Positions 22,837 to 32,964 of a stretch of DNA of 64,000 nt are shown here, piece by piece. The notes under the pieces are model-generated. The model saw only the letters and a program-made list of their open reading frames with translations, did no database searches and was not told the DNA's origin. Position 1 is the stretch's first letter, and every line of letters starts with the position of its first letter. Source of the stretch: Cyclaneusma minus (lineage: Eukaryota > Ascomycota > Leotiomycetes > Marthamycetales > Marthamycetaceae). Both the position numbers and the translations under genes were made by a program. The stretch covers positions 372,001 through 436,000 of the forward strand of contig JAKZHN010000003.1 of NCBI GenBank assembly GCA_037179335.1, in the 5' to 3' direction.

Positions 22837-24036
22837 ATGTCCACCCCCGAAGTCACCAAGAACATCGATTCTGCGAAGATCGCCGCCGTCGTCACCGACA
22901 TCAAAGAAGGATGCGAGACGTTCTACCAAGAGTACCTCAAGTCTACCAAGACTCAAAGCGACTGGAACGACCGCCTTATGGCCAAGGTTGGTACACATCC
23001 AGCAAACTTGACCAACTGCAATGTCCTGACTGCTGACCTTCTGAACAAGTTCGAACAGCATGACAAGGAGCTCAAAGAGCTGCGCCTCAGTCAGAAATCG
23101 GCCGAAGATTCACACCGCGCCGATATGAATGACATGCGGCAGCGGATGGCAATGATGGAACAACGCATGGGACTGCGCATTGCCGAGCTCGAGGACCGAG
23201 CCAACGAGGCTGAAGGCCGAGAGGTGTTGCTCATGGGAGAACTCGAGGAGGCCGAGGGCCGAATCGCCAAGCTACAAGAGATGGCACACAAGAAGGTCGA
23301 CGAGGTTCTTCCCAAGGGACATCAGAGCGTTTCAGAACATCCGGACGCCATCTTGTTCCAGATGCCCAACTTCTTGAAGAGCGAGAAAACAGACAGCGTC
23401 TCTGTTGCCACCACAGCCTGCCAGCCCGAGCCGGTCGAATCCACCACAAAGTCCACGATCCAGGTCGCACCGGAGATAACTGACCCGCGCGCAATGGTTC
23501 GACTCCCAGCAAAGCCTGCTGTTCATGTCATCACCACCAAGCCCACCGACAAGGCCGCCACCAAGCCTACCCTGCCTCACGTCCCTTCCCGACTCTCGCC
23601 CAAGGCTGCACTCTACATCCCAACGAAGGTCGCCGAGCCTCAAGCCAGTGCGCCTAAGCCTACCTCCAAGCTTGTGCAGATGGCCACTCGGGTCATCTCG
23701 GCTGCTGCTACTACCTCCGTCAACCCATTCAATGGAGAAGCCGCAATCCCTGCAAGCAACCCCCACCCGTTCACCGCCCTCCCGGACTGGAAAGTACGCG
23801 AGATTGACTTCAAACTGGGCCCCATCAAGCCGACGGACCCAGACAAGGAGGCTGAGAAGCGCGCGGCACGCGCCCTGAGATTTGGACTTCCTCAAGTCAC
23901 TGAGCAGCAAGACAAGACGGCCAAGGCAAAGAACTTCGGTACTGATGGTGCTGCAATTGCTCGTGCTCTTGACGCTCCACTCTTAACTCCGACCAAGAAG
24001 TCCCGTGGCGGCGCGAAGAGATCCATTCGGCAGTAA
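22837..24036 (+). CDS. Family 2 protein F2-1, soluble coiled-coil form
   Basis: Function unknown; 399 aa, no intron, intact. Unlike most family 2 copies it has no N-terminal membrane segment. Residues 26-44 match the family signature (C-E-T-F-Y-Q-E-Y-L-K-S-T-K-T-Q). Residues 68-150 form a long coiled coil including the heptad R-A-N-E-A-E. Residues 190-290 are Pro/Thr/Lys-rich. An N-P-F motif lies near residue 296 (S-V-N-P-F-N-G-E-A-A-I), followed by H-P-F, and the tail is basic (K-K-S-R-G-G-A-K-R). The ATG follows the conserved leader (GTCAAGATG). One of the best candidates for a functional member. Confidence 0.8.
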   Translation: MSTPEVTKNIDSAKIAAVVTDIKEGCETFYQEYLKSTKTQSDWNDRLMAKVGTHPANLTNCNVLTADLLNKFEQHDKELKELRLSQKSAEDSHRADMNDMRQRMAMMEQRMGLRIAELEDRANEAEGREVLLMGELEEAEGRIAKLQEMAHKKVDEVLPKGHQSVSEHPDAILFQMPNFLKSEKTDSVSVATTACQPEPVESTTKSTIQVAPEITDPRAMVRLPAKPAVHVITTKPTDKAATKPTLPHVPSRLSPKAALYIPTKVAEPQASAPKPTSKLVQMATRVISAAATTSVNPFNGEAAIPASNPHPFTALPDWKVREIDFKLGPIKPTDPDKEAEKRAARALRFGLPQVTEQQDKTAKAKNFGTDGAAIARALDAPLLTPTKKSRGGAKRSIRQ

Positions 24037-24860
24037 ACATGTGGCCACTTCGAGTTTTCGGCACCGAGATTGAGCGGGGGGTTATGGTGTCGTGCCAAAG
24101 ATGTTAAGCGGCTTTCTGGAAGGCTTCTCGGTCTTTAGACTGCATCTACATCCACATCTGCGCCAAGCTCATATGTGCGCCGAAATCAATTTCTGCAGCA
24201 AGTTCTCTGAGCAGTGCTCCGGGCTGGGGTTCGTCTTCATTTTTGGCATCCGTTCTTGTCTTTCCTTCTCTGCTCTCATTCGGTAGATTCAGATCTCAAT
24301 GGAGACGTCTGCCTTACGGCAGTTTACATAGGGAAATAAGACAACATTCATCAACACGCTTTTATATGCATTAACTTTGTGATGTGATCGTTCATCGCTT
24401 TGAATTGCGATTAAATGCTTAGTCATCTGTTCTCTATCACAGGAAAGTAGAGCTCCTTGCGAGTTGGAACAGGCCCGATACTAGGGTTTCGAAATTTTCT
24501 AACCATGAGGCCGGCATAGTCGACGGCCGACTGAAGACTGGGATCCGCACTGTAGTCCGTCCTGGCATCTCTGGGAAATCTGGAAAAGCGATCGTCTCGT
24601 TCATGTCGTGGAATTGTTGTGCATAGAGCGTCTTGGCGGGTATTAATCAGCATAGAGCTCCATATAGACGACTGAGAGCTAGATATCCTTCCTCTTCTAT
24701 CTTCAGCCTTCTCTTCGCCAGTTTCCTGGACTTTCTGCCTCATACGACGGGACTTGACGGATGAACTGAACCTGGGGAGTTTTTACGTAATTATGTTCGG
24801 AGTTTTTGAGCTTTTTCCAGGCGTTTCCAGGACTTTTCAACCGGACTCGTACTTATTCCG
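24037..24860. other. Spacer after F2-1
   Basis: No confident gene. A minus-strand frame of 106 codons (24423-24743) has no recognisable domain or family feature. The rest is 3' flank. Confidence 0.35.
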
Positions 24861-24964
24861 GGACCTACAAAAATAACCGCCCGGATTAAGTAGACAATTG
24901 CGACTCCTATTGTACCCAACTTTTCTATCACTCAACCTTACCGACCCTCATTGTCGACAGCCTT

Positions 24965-25112
24965 GACAATAGGTAGCTTAGAGATTTGAATCTTTAACGA
25001 CCGCTTACTCTTAGCCGCTAGCCAGCCGTCGTTGTGAGGCGGCGCAAGCGAACTCCAACAATCTCAAAAAGGTACTCCTCTCCCCCCATCCAACCTCTTC
25101 CCTCTTCCTCCC
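24965..25112 (+). promoter_or_regulatory. Family 2 promoter module, copy 2
   Basis: Upstream of F2-2. GACAATAGGTAGCTT at 24965-24979 is followed by a GGCGGCGCAAGCG stretch, then CAAAAAGGTACTCC at 25066 and a CT-rich leader (CAACCTCTTCCCTCTTCC) ending at about 25112. The ATG is 123 bp further on. Same order and spacing as the other copies. Confidence 0.6.
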
Positions 25113-25234
25113 ACAATCAACGACGAGAGCTCCACGGTATTCACTTGAACCGTATACATCTTCCAATTACGACTACTTTTCAAACGTAACAACACTTCCA
25201 CCTAACGACTTCAATTACCTTCACAACAACAAAC

Positions 25235-26236
25235 ATGCTTTCCAACTGGGACATCTTGGCCCTGGTGGCTGCTATGGCCTTCATTACCTTCCACCACCTC
25301 CTGCGAACGATGACGCGTCTCGAACACCGCGTCACAGAAGCCGAAAAGCGCGCAAACAGAGCCGAGCGCCACGAAGTCAAACTCCACAGGCATCTCATCA
25401 GCATTGAGGCGCGTCTACTCGAGGTCCAGAAAGACAGCCTTCAAGGTTTCGAGGACTGCGACGGAGTTTTGGCTGAACAAGAAGACAGTGTATCCAGACT
25501 GCGCACATCGCTCATTGAGACCGTGGAGCAGCTCAATCTCCTGAAGACTGGACGTGAAGAGGCGGTGTTGGCGGGCTCCAGCCAGCCTGAGCCTTCTACT
25601 CAGTCCGATTCGCAGCTCACCGATGCCGAGAGCATAGACTAGGTTTTTGGAGACCCACGCACCCATCATCACTGCGGGCGCTAACTTTTCAGGCTTTTTA
25701 TCTTCACAGACACTCCGACCTCGACTGAGGTCCCGACCAAGGCCATCGCGCGGTGCCCAGAATCACTAAAACCCCCGAAACAGAGACGCAAGACGGCAAG
25801 AACGACTTCCAGTCCTGTTTCTCCACTTCCACCTCCTTTTGGCCTGGTGCCGGTTCAGCAACCAGTCATACTGAACTTCGGTCATTAGCTCGTCCAATAT
25901 TCCTGCGCAGTTCTCACCGTTCACAACCCTTTCGCTACTATCAGAACCTCTTCATCTTTCCGCAGCAAGGTCTTTACCCACAACAGCTCAAAATTCGGCG
26001 AAGCCTCTCCGTTCAACAGTACAACTTCCTTCGGTAGCCCCAATCCGCCGCTTCTACTTTCTCCTTTCTCAAGTCGGGTGCGACCATCACTCAGCTCTGT
26101 CAATTCCGGAGGTGGACCCGATAGCGCCATTGCTCATCTGAAGAGAGCTTGGAGATCATGGCCTCTAGGGGGGACTTGCAGTGCAGTTGCGGGGTGGAAG
26201 TGGCTATTTGGGGTTCTCCGCACGTGCTGGGAATGA
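25235..26236 (+). pseudogene. Family 2 copy F2-2, one frame with three nonsense codons
   Basis: The ATG at 25235 opens 135 codons: a hydrophobic N-terminus (W-D-I-L-A-L-V-A-A-M-A-F-I), then a coiled coil with R-V-T-E-A-E-K-R-A-N-R-A-E-R, ending at TAG 25640. The same frame then stays open apart from TAA at 25682 and TAG at 25886, up to TGA at 26234. These later segments encode the expected tail: Pro-rich, then H-N-P-F-A-T-I and S-P-F-N-S-T-T-S-F-G-S. A single uninterrupted frame of 333 codons broken only by stops suggests nonsense mutation without indels. The first 135 codons could still make a short membrane-anchored coiled-coil protein. Confidence 0.6.
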
Positions 26237-26964
26237 ATTGGGTGTAATTATGGGTTGCTAGCAGGAGGAACTCACATGGTGTGCGCCGAGGGAAGAATTT
26301 GGCAACGGAAGACGGTTCTCGAAAGCCCCGTTGTCCAAAGTCGGGGCAACATTGGCACTCCGAGGCAAGATCATCTCCGTACCAAGCGCACTAGGGATTC
26401 CTTCTGGTTTCCGTTTCTTGACCTCTAGTATTTGCTCTTCTTTCGCCTCGTTTTCTGCGGCTCTGATTCTTACACCATTACGAATGAAATTCATTTGCGG
26501 TCGTCAAGATAGAGAACCTAAAAAACGTCTTTCGGTGGAATGCTGTCTCCGACGTGGTCGTTGCGTTGCTCATTATTATGAGCGCATGCGTGTTTATTCG
26601 TTTTCTTAAAGTCATTTGTCCTTCTTAGTATAATCATTTGGAATGAGCAGCCGTATCTTGAAGGACCGGCTCGTAAAACAGCGCTTTTATATTCTAGCAT
26701 ATAGTACCTCATTGACTAGTTTTAGCCTGATTACTACAGTCGCAATCGGATTACAATATAGTCAGAACTTTTCTGTTCTCCAGCTGGACGCCACACCAAC
26801 AGGAAGCTAGTAATTATGGCGAGCATGAATACTCCTGATCACGGTGCTTTGAAGTTCGAAGTTTGCTATTTTACCCCAAACGTCACTCATCCTCACCGAA
26901 CCTATCTCCCACGATAGCTGCTTTACCCCCAATATCACGTAACCTCACCACAGAGACTATTTCC

Positions 26965-27119
26965 CACAATAGCAGCTTCAAACTTTGGCGCCCGACTGGC
27001 CGAGCCTGGCGAGCCGAGCGATACTAGCCGAGCCGTTCTTGCGGAGCGCGGTGTGCGAGCTGGAAAATAGGCATAAAAGAGGTCTCCCGCCCAGCACCAC
27101 AACCTCTTCCTTCTTTCTC
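26965..27119 (+). promoter_or_regulatory. Family 2 promoter module, copy 3, with duplicated element
   Basis: The spacer 26237-26960 holds no gene. Upstream of F2-3, CACAATAGCAGCTTC at 26965 is preceded about 70 bp earlier by a near-duplicate, CCCACGATAGCTGCTTTACC, each within a CCTCACC... repeat. Then come a GAGCCGAGCG-rich stretch, GCATAAAAGAGG (TATA-like) at 27071 and the leader CCAGCACCACAACCTCTTCC. Confidence 0.6.
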
Positions 27120-27226
27120 ACATCATCGATTACATCGAACATCTTCACGTGGCCTTCTTCAACTCGTCCGTCCAGTCTTCACACCCATTTCGAAAACCTT
27201 CCAAGCAAAAAACCAACCTCGACAAG

Positions 27227-28606
27227 ATGCAAGCACTCAAGCTTTCCAAACATGCCACCCCCGCCGAACTCGCGGCTGCCATCACGACTCTCAGTAAGAA
27301 CTGTCGAACCCTCTCCAACTCCACCGATGCGCAAGAGATCTGGACTGGCAAGATGACAACCCGAGTTGATGACGCATGCAAAACCACGAAAGAGTCAAAC
27401 ATCATCGTTGCCGAACACACAAACGCTTTGGAGGAACAACGAAAGATCCTGGTGGAACATGAAGGAACACTCGAGCAATTGGTATATGACCAAGAGCTTA
27501 CCCAGTTGTCGCAGGACACCTCATACTTGAAGTTGGAGAAGCGCATGGCAGTTCTGGAAGGCCGTGTGACTGCTGCTGAGCAGCGAGCCAACGAGGCTGA
27601 CCGCTTTGCGCTTCAGCTGTTAGCATATCAGATTGATGCGGAGAAGTTAATCTGCCGTCTACATGGAACTGTTCGCGAGCTCAAAAGCCAAGTGAATGAG
27701 CACGAGCGAACAAATTCTCTACACCGAAACGGAAGTTCTACCACTCAGACTGGCAACCAGTCCGCTGCGAGGGACGTGTTTGACCCACTCACGCCCAAGG
27801 ATGCCTACTATGAGCCGTTGGACATCGCTGACCCGGCCTGTACCATCGAGGAGAAGAACATAGCACCCAAGCCCTCTACCACTGAGAAGGAGACACCTGC
27901 ATGGACACCTACTATCATCGAGACCACCAATGATGGAACTTTCCCTGATGCTGTCGGCGCTACCCATATTCGCTGTGGCTCTTGTGAGCAGATTCCTTTT
28001 CTGGATGTCAGTGCTCCCGCCTTCGTTCCCGGTAGTGATGGCGCCGTTGGTGGAGAGGCCCCTAACGCCACCGTATCATCCGACTCGGCAGCTTTCAGCA
28101 ACGCCGAGCAGTCCATTGAAGCTGCCGGGCCTTTCGCTGCGGTCCCAAAAAAGGCCAAAACCGTGAAGACAGCCATCAAGAACCCCGCCCAGGCCCCCCT
28201 TCAGACTCCTACCCCTATGGTTCCCCAAATCCCAGCCAAACAACCCACTTCCATGGTGTCGGCCATCATCAACACCAAGCCGTTCACCATGGAGCCCAAT
28301 ACGTCTACCGATCCCCAATCTATCTCGAACATCTTCTCGACTTCCGCCGTCACCGGCAATAGCTCGACTTTCGGAGACACCTTCGAGTTTGGTCCCATTT
28401 CAACCATTCTAAGTCCTAGCCATCTGGATTCCACGGAAAAGCCCAGTATTGGTAGGCGTGGTGGTACCGCTGGTGGCGTCAAATGGTGTCACACAAGCAA
28501 AAGGGAAGGTCTGGAGAGAGCACAGAGACGTAGGAGGGAACAGCTTGAGCTCCTTCGATTGGCTAGAGTCGAGCTCACAGTTCAACGAAGGGGTTGGGAA
28601 GTATGA
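27227..28606 (+). CDS. Family 2 protein F2-3, soluble coiled-coil form
   Basis: Function unknown; 459 aa, no intron. The first in-frame ATG is 27227 (GACAAGATG, as in F2-1); the frame is open further upstream without an ATG. Residues 27-47 resemble the family signature (C-R-T-L-S-N-S-T-D-A-Q-E-I-W). A coiled coil spans about residues 55-165 with V-T-A-A-E-Q-R-A-N-E-A-D. It includes V-N-E-H-E-R-T-N-S-L-H-R, which pairs with V-D-E-H-K-K-A-N-S-R-H-R in F2-4. Residues 170-400 are Pro/Ser/Thr-rich and contain F-G and G-P-I motifs. The last 50 residues are strongly basic (Q-R-R-R-R-E-Q), unlike F2-1, and may come from a shifted frame at the end. No membrane segment. Confidence 0.7.
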   Translation: MQALKLSKHATPAELAAAITTLSKNCRTLSNSTDAQEIWTGKMTTRVDDACKTTKESNIIVAEHTNALEEQRKILVEHEGTLEQLVYDQELTQLSQDTSYLKLEKRMAVLEGRVTAAEQRANEADRFALQLLAYQIDAEKLICRLHGTVRELKSQVNEHERTNSLHRNGSSTTQTGNQSAARDVFDPLTPKDAYYEPLDIADPACTIEEKNIAPKPSTTEKETPAWTPTIIETTNDGTFPDAVGATHIRCGSCEQIPFLDVSAPAFVPGSDGAVGGEAPNATVSSDSAAFSNAEQSIEAAGPFAAVPKKAKTVKTAIKNPAQAPLQTPTPMVPQIPAKQPTSMVSAIINTKPFTMEPNTSTDPQSISNIFSTSAVTGNSSTFGDTFEFGPISTILSPSHLDSTEKPSIGRRGGTAGGVKWCHTSKREGLERAQRRRREQLELLRLARVELTVQRRGWEV

Positions 28607-29300
28607 GCACTGGGTTGTACCGGCAACGCAGAAATTAGGCATCTTCATCTACGGATACAGCAGGTGGAAGAGCAGACGGAGGAAAATGGTTGGCATCATG
28701 AAGAGAACGCGGAGGAGAAACTGGCAACCTGGACACTTTCTGCAACAGCCGGCTAGCAGTGTCATCGCCTTGATCCCAAGCTCACTTGGAACAGTACTGA
28801 GGACTATGGTTACCTAAGGGTTTCCCTCTCTCGACTTTCAGCTGCTGCTTTCAGAATTCAGATGAATGAACAGGGTTTGCTTGCTATCTTGATTTCGAGT
28901 TTAACATTTTGTGATTGTAATTCTTGTGATTACTTTTTGAAGCAGCCGGATGACTTGATCACTCGTTCCTCTGCAATCATCGAGTGATAGCTGTATTTCA
29001 GAGCCACAAGTGTCCAATAATTCGATGAATCTCCCAAGATCCGCAGTCATTCAACATACCCAAAGTAGCATTCCGGAGGATACAATCATTTTACCGTATA
29101 CAAAAGTTTAATGAAAATGCAGTTCATGAGATTCGTTAATGAACTCTGGCTCTCGCGCATTTACAGAAGTTTAGACTTCCCGGAGTGATGATAAGACAAT
29201 GGCGACAATGGCGCCGCGAACCTTTGCTGTATTACTCCCAATATCACGGATATGGCTGATCCTATTGTCAGTACTGGCTTCAAATCTATATTACCGATTC
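28607..29300. other. Spacer after F2-3
   Basis: 3' flank with short frames only (one at 28449-28817 overlaps the end of F2-3 in another frame). No RNA gene or repeat was recognised. Confidence 0.35.
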
Positions 29301-29470
29301 CATTGTCAGCACTTTTGTTCATATCCCTAATCCTATTGTGATTCTACCGTCAAAACTCTTACGCCCGAGGCGAGCCGTCCTTGCTTAGCGATGCTGCGCG
29401 AGGTCGAGACAACAGTTTTTAAAAAGGTTCTTTCACCCAGCACCACAACCTCTTTCCTCTTTATACCAAG
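29300..29470 (+). promoter_or_regulatory. Family 2 promoter module, copy 4
   Basis: Upstream of F2-4. Three CNATTGT(C/G) elements lie at about 29263, 29300 and 29332 (the element in the opposite orientation to most copies). They are followed by GAGGCGAGCCGTCC, TTTTTAAAAAGG at 29415 (TATA-like) and the leader CCCAGCACCACAACCTCTTT. Confidence 0.55.
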
Positions 29471-29592
29471 CGTTGACCAAAACAAGACCACCCACAACTT
29501 CATATCGCTATTAGTCAAACCCCTTCACCTCTCGCCAAATCTCATACCTCGGCACACAAATTTCTACAACCTCCTACGTCAAAACGAACATC

Positions 29593-30498
29593 ATGGTCAC
29601 ATACTTGCAGAACCTGGAGGCTGCGGTCATCCAGCTTCGATCTGATCAGGAGCTCATGCAGAACTTATGCACCACTTCCTTCCAAGAATTGCTGCAGCTA
29701 ATGGGCAGCTACGAGGACCGCATGACCACTGCTGATGAGCGCGCCGACCAAGCCGAGCGACATGCGTCGAACTTGAGGCAAGAACTCGAAAACGCCAACC
29801 TGCGCATCCAGACTTTGGAGAGAGCATTCGACGAGGAGAAGAAAATCAATGCCCAGTACCGAACCGTTTTCCTCCTGACGGTTGAGAAGGTTGACGTGCT
29901 CACGAATGCTTACGAAGGCGCAGAGTTGGCTGTCTCCCGCCTGGATGCGGACACCACTCGACGGATTGAATCTCTTCAGAGCCAAGTGGACGAGCACAAG
30001 AAAGCAAATTCTCGGCACCGGGACGCGCATCTCCAAACCTTCGAGACCGTGCAACTACTCAAGAATGCGTACGAAGAGTCTGTCTTGGCGGCATCTCGCA
30101 AGTCGGAGATAACTGCCCAGTCATTCAACCAGCCCAACATGGAGAAGATTGCCAAGTCTACCAATGGCCCCATTCTTGTCGGTCCGCATGTGACTGTCCG
30201 ACTCCCGTCCAAAGCTGCCGCCAACGACCAAGCTTTGGATGCGTTCAAGCCAATCTACGCAGAGCCCCACAAGAACCTCGGACAACTTCACGGAAAAATT
30301 GCGGAGTTGGAGGAGTGGGCCGAGAAAGCAAAGGCAAGGGAATCGGAAGTGCGTCTCGAGATTCTCGATAACAAAGCAGACATCCTGGATCTCGAGGAAA
30401 CCATCACATTGAAGATTAAGGACATACGACAAGACCTGCGCCGACTTGAAAACCCCATGGACCGTAGTCAAGAGACTAGGGCATGCTGGTTGAATTGA
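29593..30498 (+). CDS. Family 2 protein F2-4, coiled coil, truncated tail
   Basis: Function unknown; 301 aa, no intron, no membrane segment. Almost entirely coiled coil. Near residue 45 is M-T-T-A-D-E-R-A-D-Q-A-E-R, the family heptad. An internal duplication follows: K-I-N-A-Q-Y-R...V-L-T-N-A-Y-E-G and, about 60 residues later, K-A-N-S-R-H-R...L-L-K-N-A-Y-E-E. The frame closes before the usual tail. In the +1 frame, 30500-30636 carries the lost part (T-P-N-N-I-D-P-F-T-R-E-P-A-I), similar to the N-P-F region of F2-1 and F2-15. So this copy appears truncated by a frameshift near 30480, though the coiled-coil part may still be made. Confidence 0.6.
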   Translation: MVTYLQNLEAAVIQLRSDQELMQNLCTTSFQELLQLMGSYEDRMTTADERADQAERHASNLRQELENANLRIQTLERAFDEEKKINAQYRTVFLLTVEKVDVLTNAYEGAELAVSRLDADTTRRIESLQSQVDEHKKANSRHRDAHLQTFETVQLLKNAYEESVLAASRKSEITAQSFNQPNMEKIAKSTNGPILVGPHVTVRLPSKAAANDQALDAFKPIYAEPHKNLGQLHGKIAELEEWAEKAKARESEVRLEILDNKADILDLEETITLKIKDIRQDLRRLENPMDRSQETRACWLN

Positions 30499-30499
30499 T

Positions 30500-30713
30500 G
30501 TCTCAGGGAAATCACGTCCAATCCCTATCCAACAGGCTACCACGGCTCTTGCCTAGCTGCCAGCTCCTACCATCTCGGCCACTCCAAACAACATTGATCC
30601 ATTTACCAGGGAGCCCGCCATCTAAACGCACATCCCGAATCCCATCAAATCGCCGCCATCACTTCCCCATCCTTCGCTGACCCGCTTTCATTCGCCAACT
30701 CAGTTTCCCGGAG
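30500..30713 (+). pseudogene. Detached tail of F2-4
   Basis: Open in the frame +1 to F2-4 except for one TAG and one TAA. It reads P-A-P-T-I-S-A-T-P-N-N-I-D-P-F-T-R-E-P-A-I, which aligns with N-I-N-P-F-T-G-V-A-S-L in F2-15 and S-V-N-P-F-N-G-E-A-A-I in F2-1. It supports the view that F2-4 once had a full tail. Confidence 0.5.
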
Positions 30714-31460
30714 CGGTATCTTGATCTTCGGCGGCACCTGATCATCCAGCGGCACCTGATCCTTTAGCAAGACCTTTCCCTATGGCAGCCTTAGCCCCAT
30801 CAACAGTCCGAGCTTCGACAAGGAGTCTATTAGCTGCGTTACTGTTGCCGCAGGAAACCCTAGTAGGGGGATCAAGGGTTTTAGAAAGGCTAGGAAACCA
30901 TCGGGTTCTGGTGGGATAGATGCTGGGGGAACGCGCTCATAAGGATATTACTTCCTCCCTGAGTCAAGATGGTGGAACCAGATGCCCAAAAATGTTTGCT
31001 TCCCAGCGACTTATCAAGAGTCGAGTAGAGGGACTTTCTTTTCATTTTCTAGTACAATGTCTTCGTGAGATGTGATTCTCTGATGTGAAATAACCAGTCA
31101 ATCTTACAACTTCCGTAGTCACCAAGTACAATTGTATCTCAAAGCTGCTTCTTTGTCCAAGGCCCTGCTATCCGTTCACTGCTAGTCATCCTACCTTTCC
31201 CCTAGCGTAGTAAACTAATTTTGCGCAGCATCATTCCGAGCGCATGCCAAATTGTTGAAAAATTTTTGATCACCACCGAGGTGCGCATCTTCAACGTCCA
31301 ACACTTGAAATCCATACGTGTTGTCAGGGCCTTGCATGAGAATGTGAACGGCATAGGAGAGTCCGACTTGCTCGAATAGAAGAGCAACATTGAAATCGCT
31401 CCTCTCATCATTCAAGATCACGCGGCAAAGTGCGCAGTTTTGATGATTAGTGCAAAGTGC
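30714..31460. other. Spacer between F2-4 and F2-5
   Basis: Nothing recognisable: short frames on both strands only, ordinary composition. Confidence 0.3.
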
Positions 31461-32170
31461 ACCAAGATGAAGAAGATCTAGACACGATGGAACCAGAAGA
31501 TCATCGAGACGATCTTCACATACCTGGCTAACTTGGATGGATTTAAGCCAGTCATGAGACAGCACGGAGAAGAGACACAGAAGCATAGCAAGGACCCGAA
31601 AAGCCGGGAATTTTTCGAGAACGAGCAGAAGTTCACTAATCGTAAGCTGACACCGAAAATTCGGTATCTAGAGCAGCTCGTGGCTGACTCGAACTTGTGC
31701 GCCGCCAAGGCAGAACGGTGAAGCTCTACAAATGGAGGGATAGTTAGTTGCTGCTGAGGGAAGAATCTTGGAATCACGGGGAGGACATTCACTGTGAAGT
31801 CATTAATTGCAAGAAGAGCTTCACGGAAAGGAACTTCGATGGCGCAGCTGCGCACAACCCTCGAGCAGCTCATGAAGGCTGTCGTTGTCTCGGAGAACGA
31901 CGGTGAAGATGCTCTTCATGTTCGCAGTACGATGAGCCAGAGAACCCCTTCAACGCCTGCTCCAACTCAACCTCAGATTCCCGTTGCGCAACTGATCAAA
32001 CCATTTACGGAGATCATTGCCGGCTTCAGCCACCTCGAACGTCCGTTCATCAAGTTCACCTCCAGCACCGGCCGCACCAGCTCTTGCTTTTGGCTCCTCT
32101 CCCTTCGGCCGTTCGCCTTGCTTTCACTCTATTCTCAATACCAACAACAGCTCGGCCAGTAACAGCTACT
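31461..32170 (+). pseudogene. Family 2 fragment F2-5
   Basis: Lacks the promoter module and N-terminus. From 31461 the frame reads K-M-K-K-I-stop-T-R-W-N-Q-K-I-I-E-T-I. This aligns with K-L-K-N-M-Q-S-R-W-N-D-E-A in F2-6 and K-N-K-Q-A-R-W-N-E-E in F2-12; the TAG at 31479-31481 stands exactly where both relatives have Gln. The match continues to P-V-M-R-Q-H-G-E-E (P-V-I-T-Q-Q-N-Q-S in F2-6) and the frame ends at TGA 31721. A second segment (31794-32162) has a Pro/Thr-rich tail with L-I-K-P-F-T-E, a decayed N-P-F region. Clearly non-functional. Confidence 0.55.
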
Positions 32171-32960
32171 TCTTTTGTAGCGCAGCCATCTCATCTTCAT
32201 GAATTGCGACGGCGGTGCCTCTGTCGGTGTTAATGATCGACCTAAGAAACTCTTCAAGTGTATGCTGAAGTTGAGGTGCTCAATATAAAGCAGTTTCACC
32301 CTTGATTGGGATGAGGCAGGTCGGTGGGTTCGACATCACAAGGATGAGTTGAAGAAGCTTCGGCAATGGGTTCAGAAAGACTTGGAACGTTGGAAGGATG
32401 GGAAGGGTTTGTTACTTGGGTCTTCCTGGGTGGCCTATATGCATCACCTACAATTCATCGCCGTTTTCGCCTTTGGGCGCTGTCCTCACTTTATCATTTG
32501 GTTGCTCTTCGGGTATCAATTGGATCTCGTCGTTATGCTCGACCATGTGGCATCTTTGCCTTCATTTTTCACGAGCTTTTCAGGAAAATAGTTAAAACAA
32601 GCGGATATCTTTCTCTTCAACTCCTAGTCTAGTAAATTTATTTGTTGTGATTTCTCTGCTGTGAAAGCAGAAAAAGACATTGTCCTGTTTTCGAGTCATA
32701 GTGGAAAGTCCTTAGGTGGAATTGGGCTCATATGCACCTCGAGCTCTGATTTGATCCCGGTGTATAGATTATCTTCCCCTGATTATTTCTGGGCAACAAT
32801 CCCCTCTCAGGAGAATTTGAAATAAACTGGTTGAATAATATATTCACTTACTATACTCTTAGGTTACAGACTTCCAGATTCTTATATACAAATCGATTAG
32901 GGATAAAGTTCCAATCGACCTAAAATGAAACTCAATATATGAAAAGGGTATATGGTGGTA
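32171..32960. other. Spacer after F2-5
   Basis: No gene recognised; several overlapping plus-strand frames (32349-32632) share no features with either family. Confidence 0.3.
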
Positions 32961-32964
32961 AGGA

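Noticed and set aside
24423..24743. 106-codon minus-strand gene between F2-1 and F2-2
   Set aside because: No domain, signal or family feature, and no promoter-like sequence; it may be a chance frame.
27149..27226. N-terminal extension of F2-3
   Set aside because: The frame is open upstream but begins with GTG; the first ATG at 27227 has the same context (ACAAGATG) as the start of F2-1.
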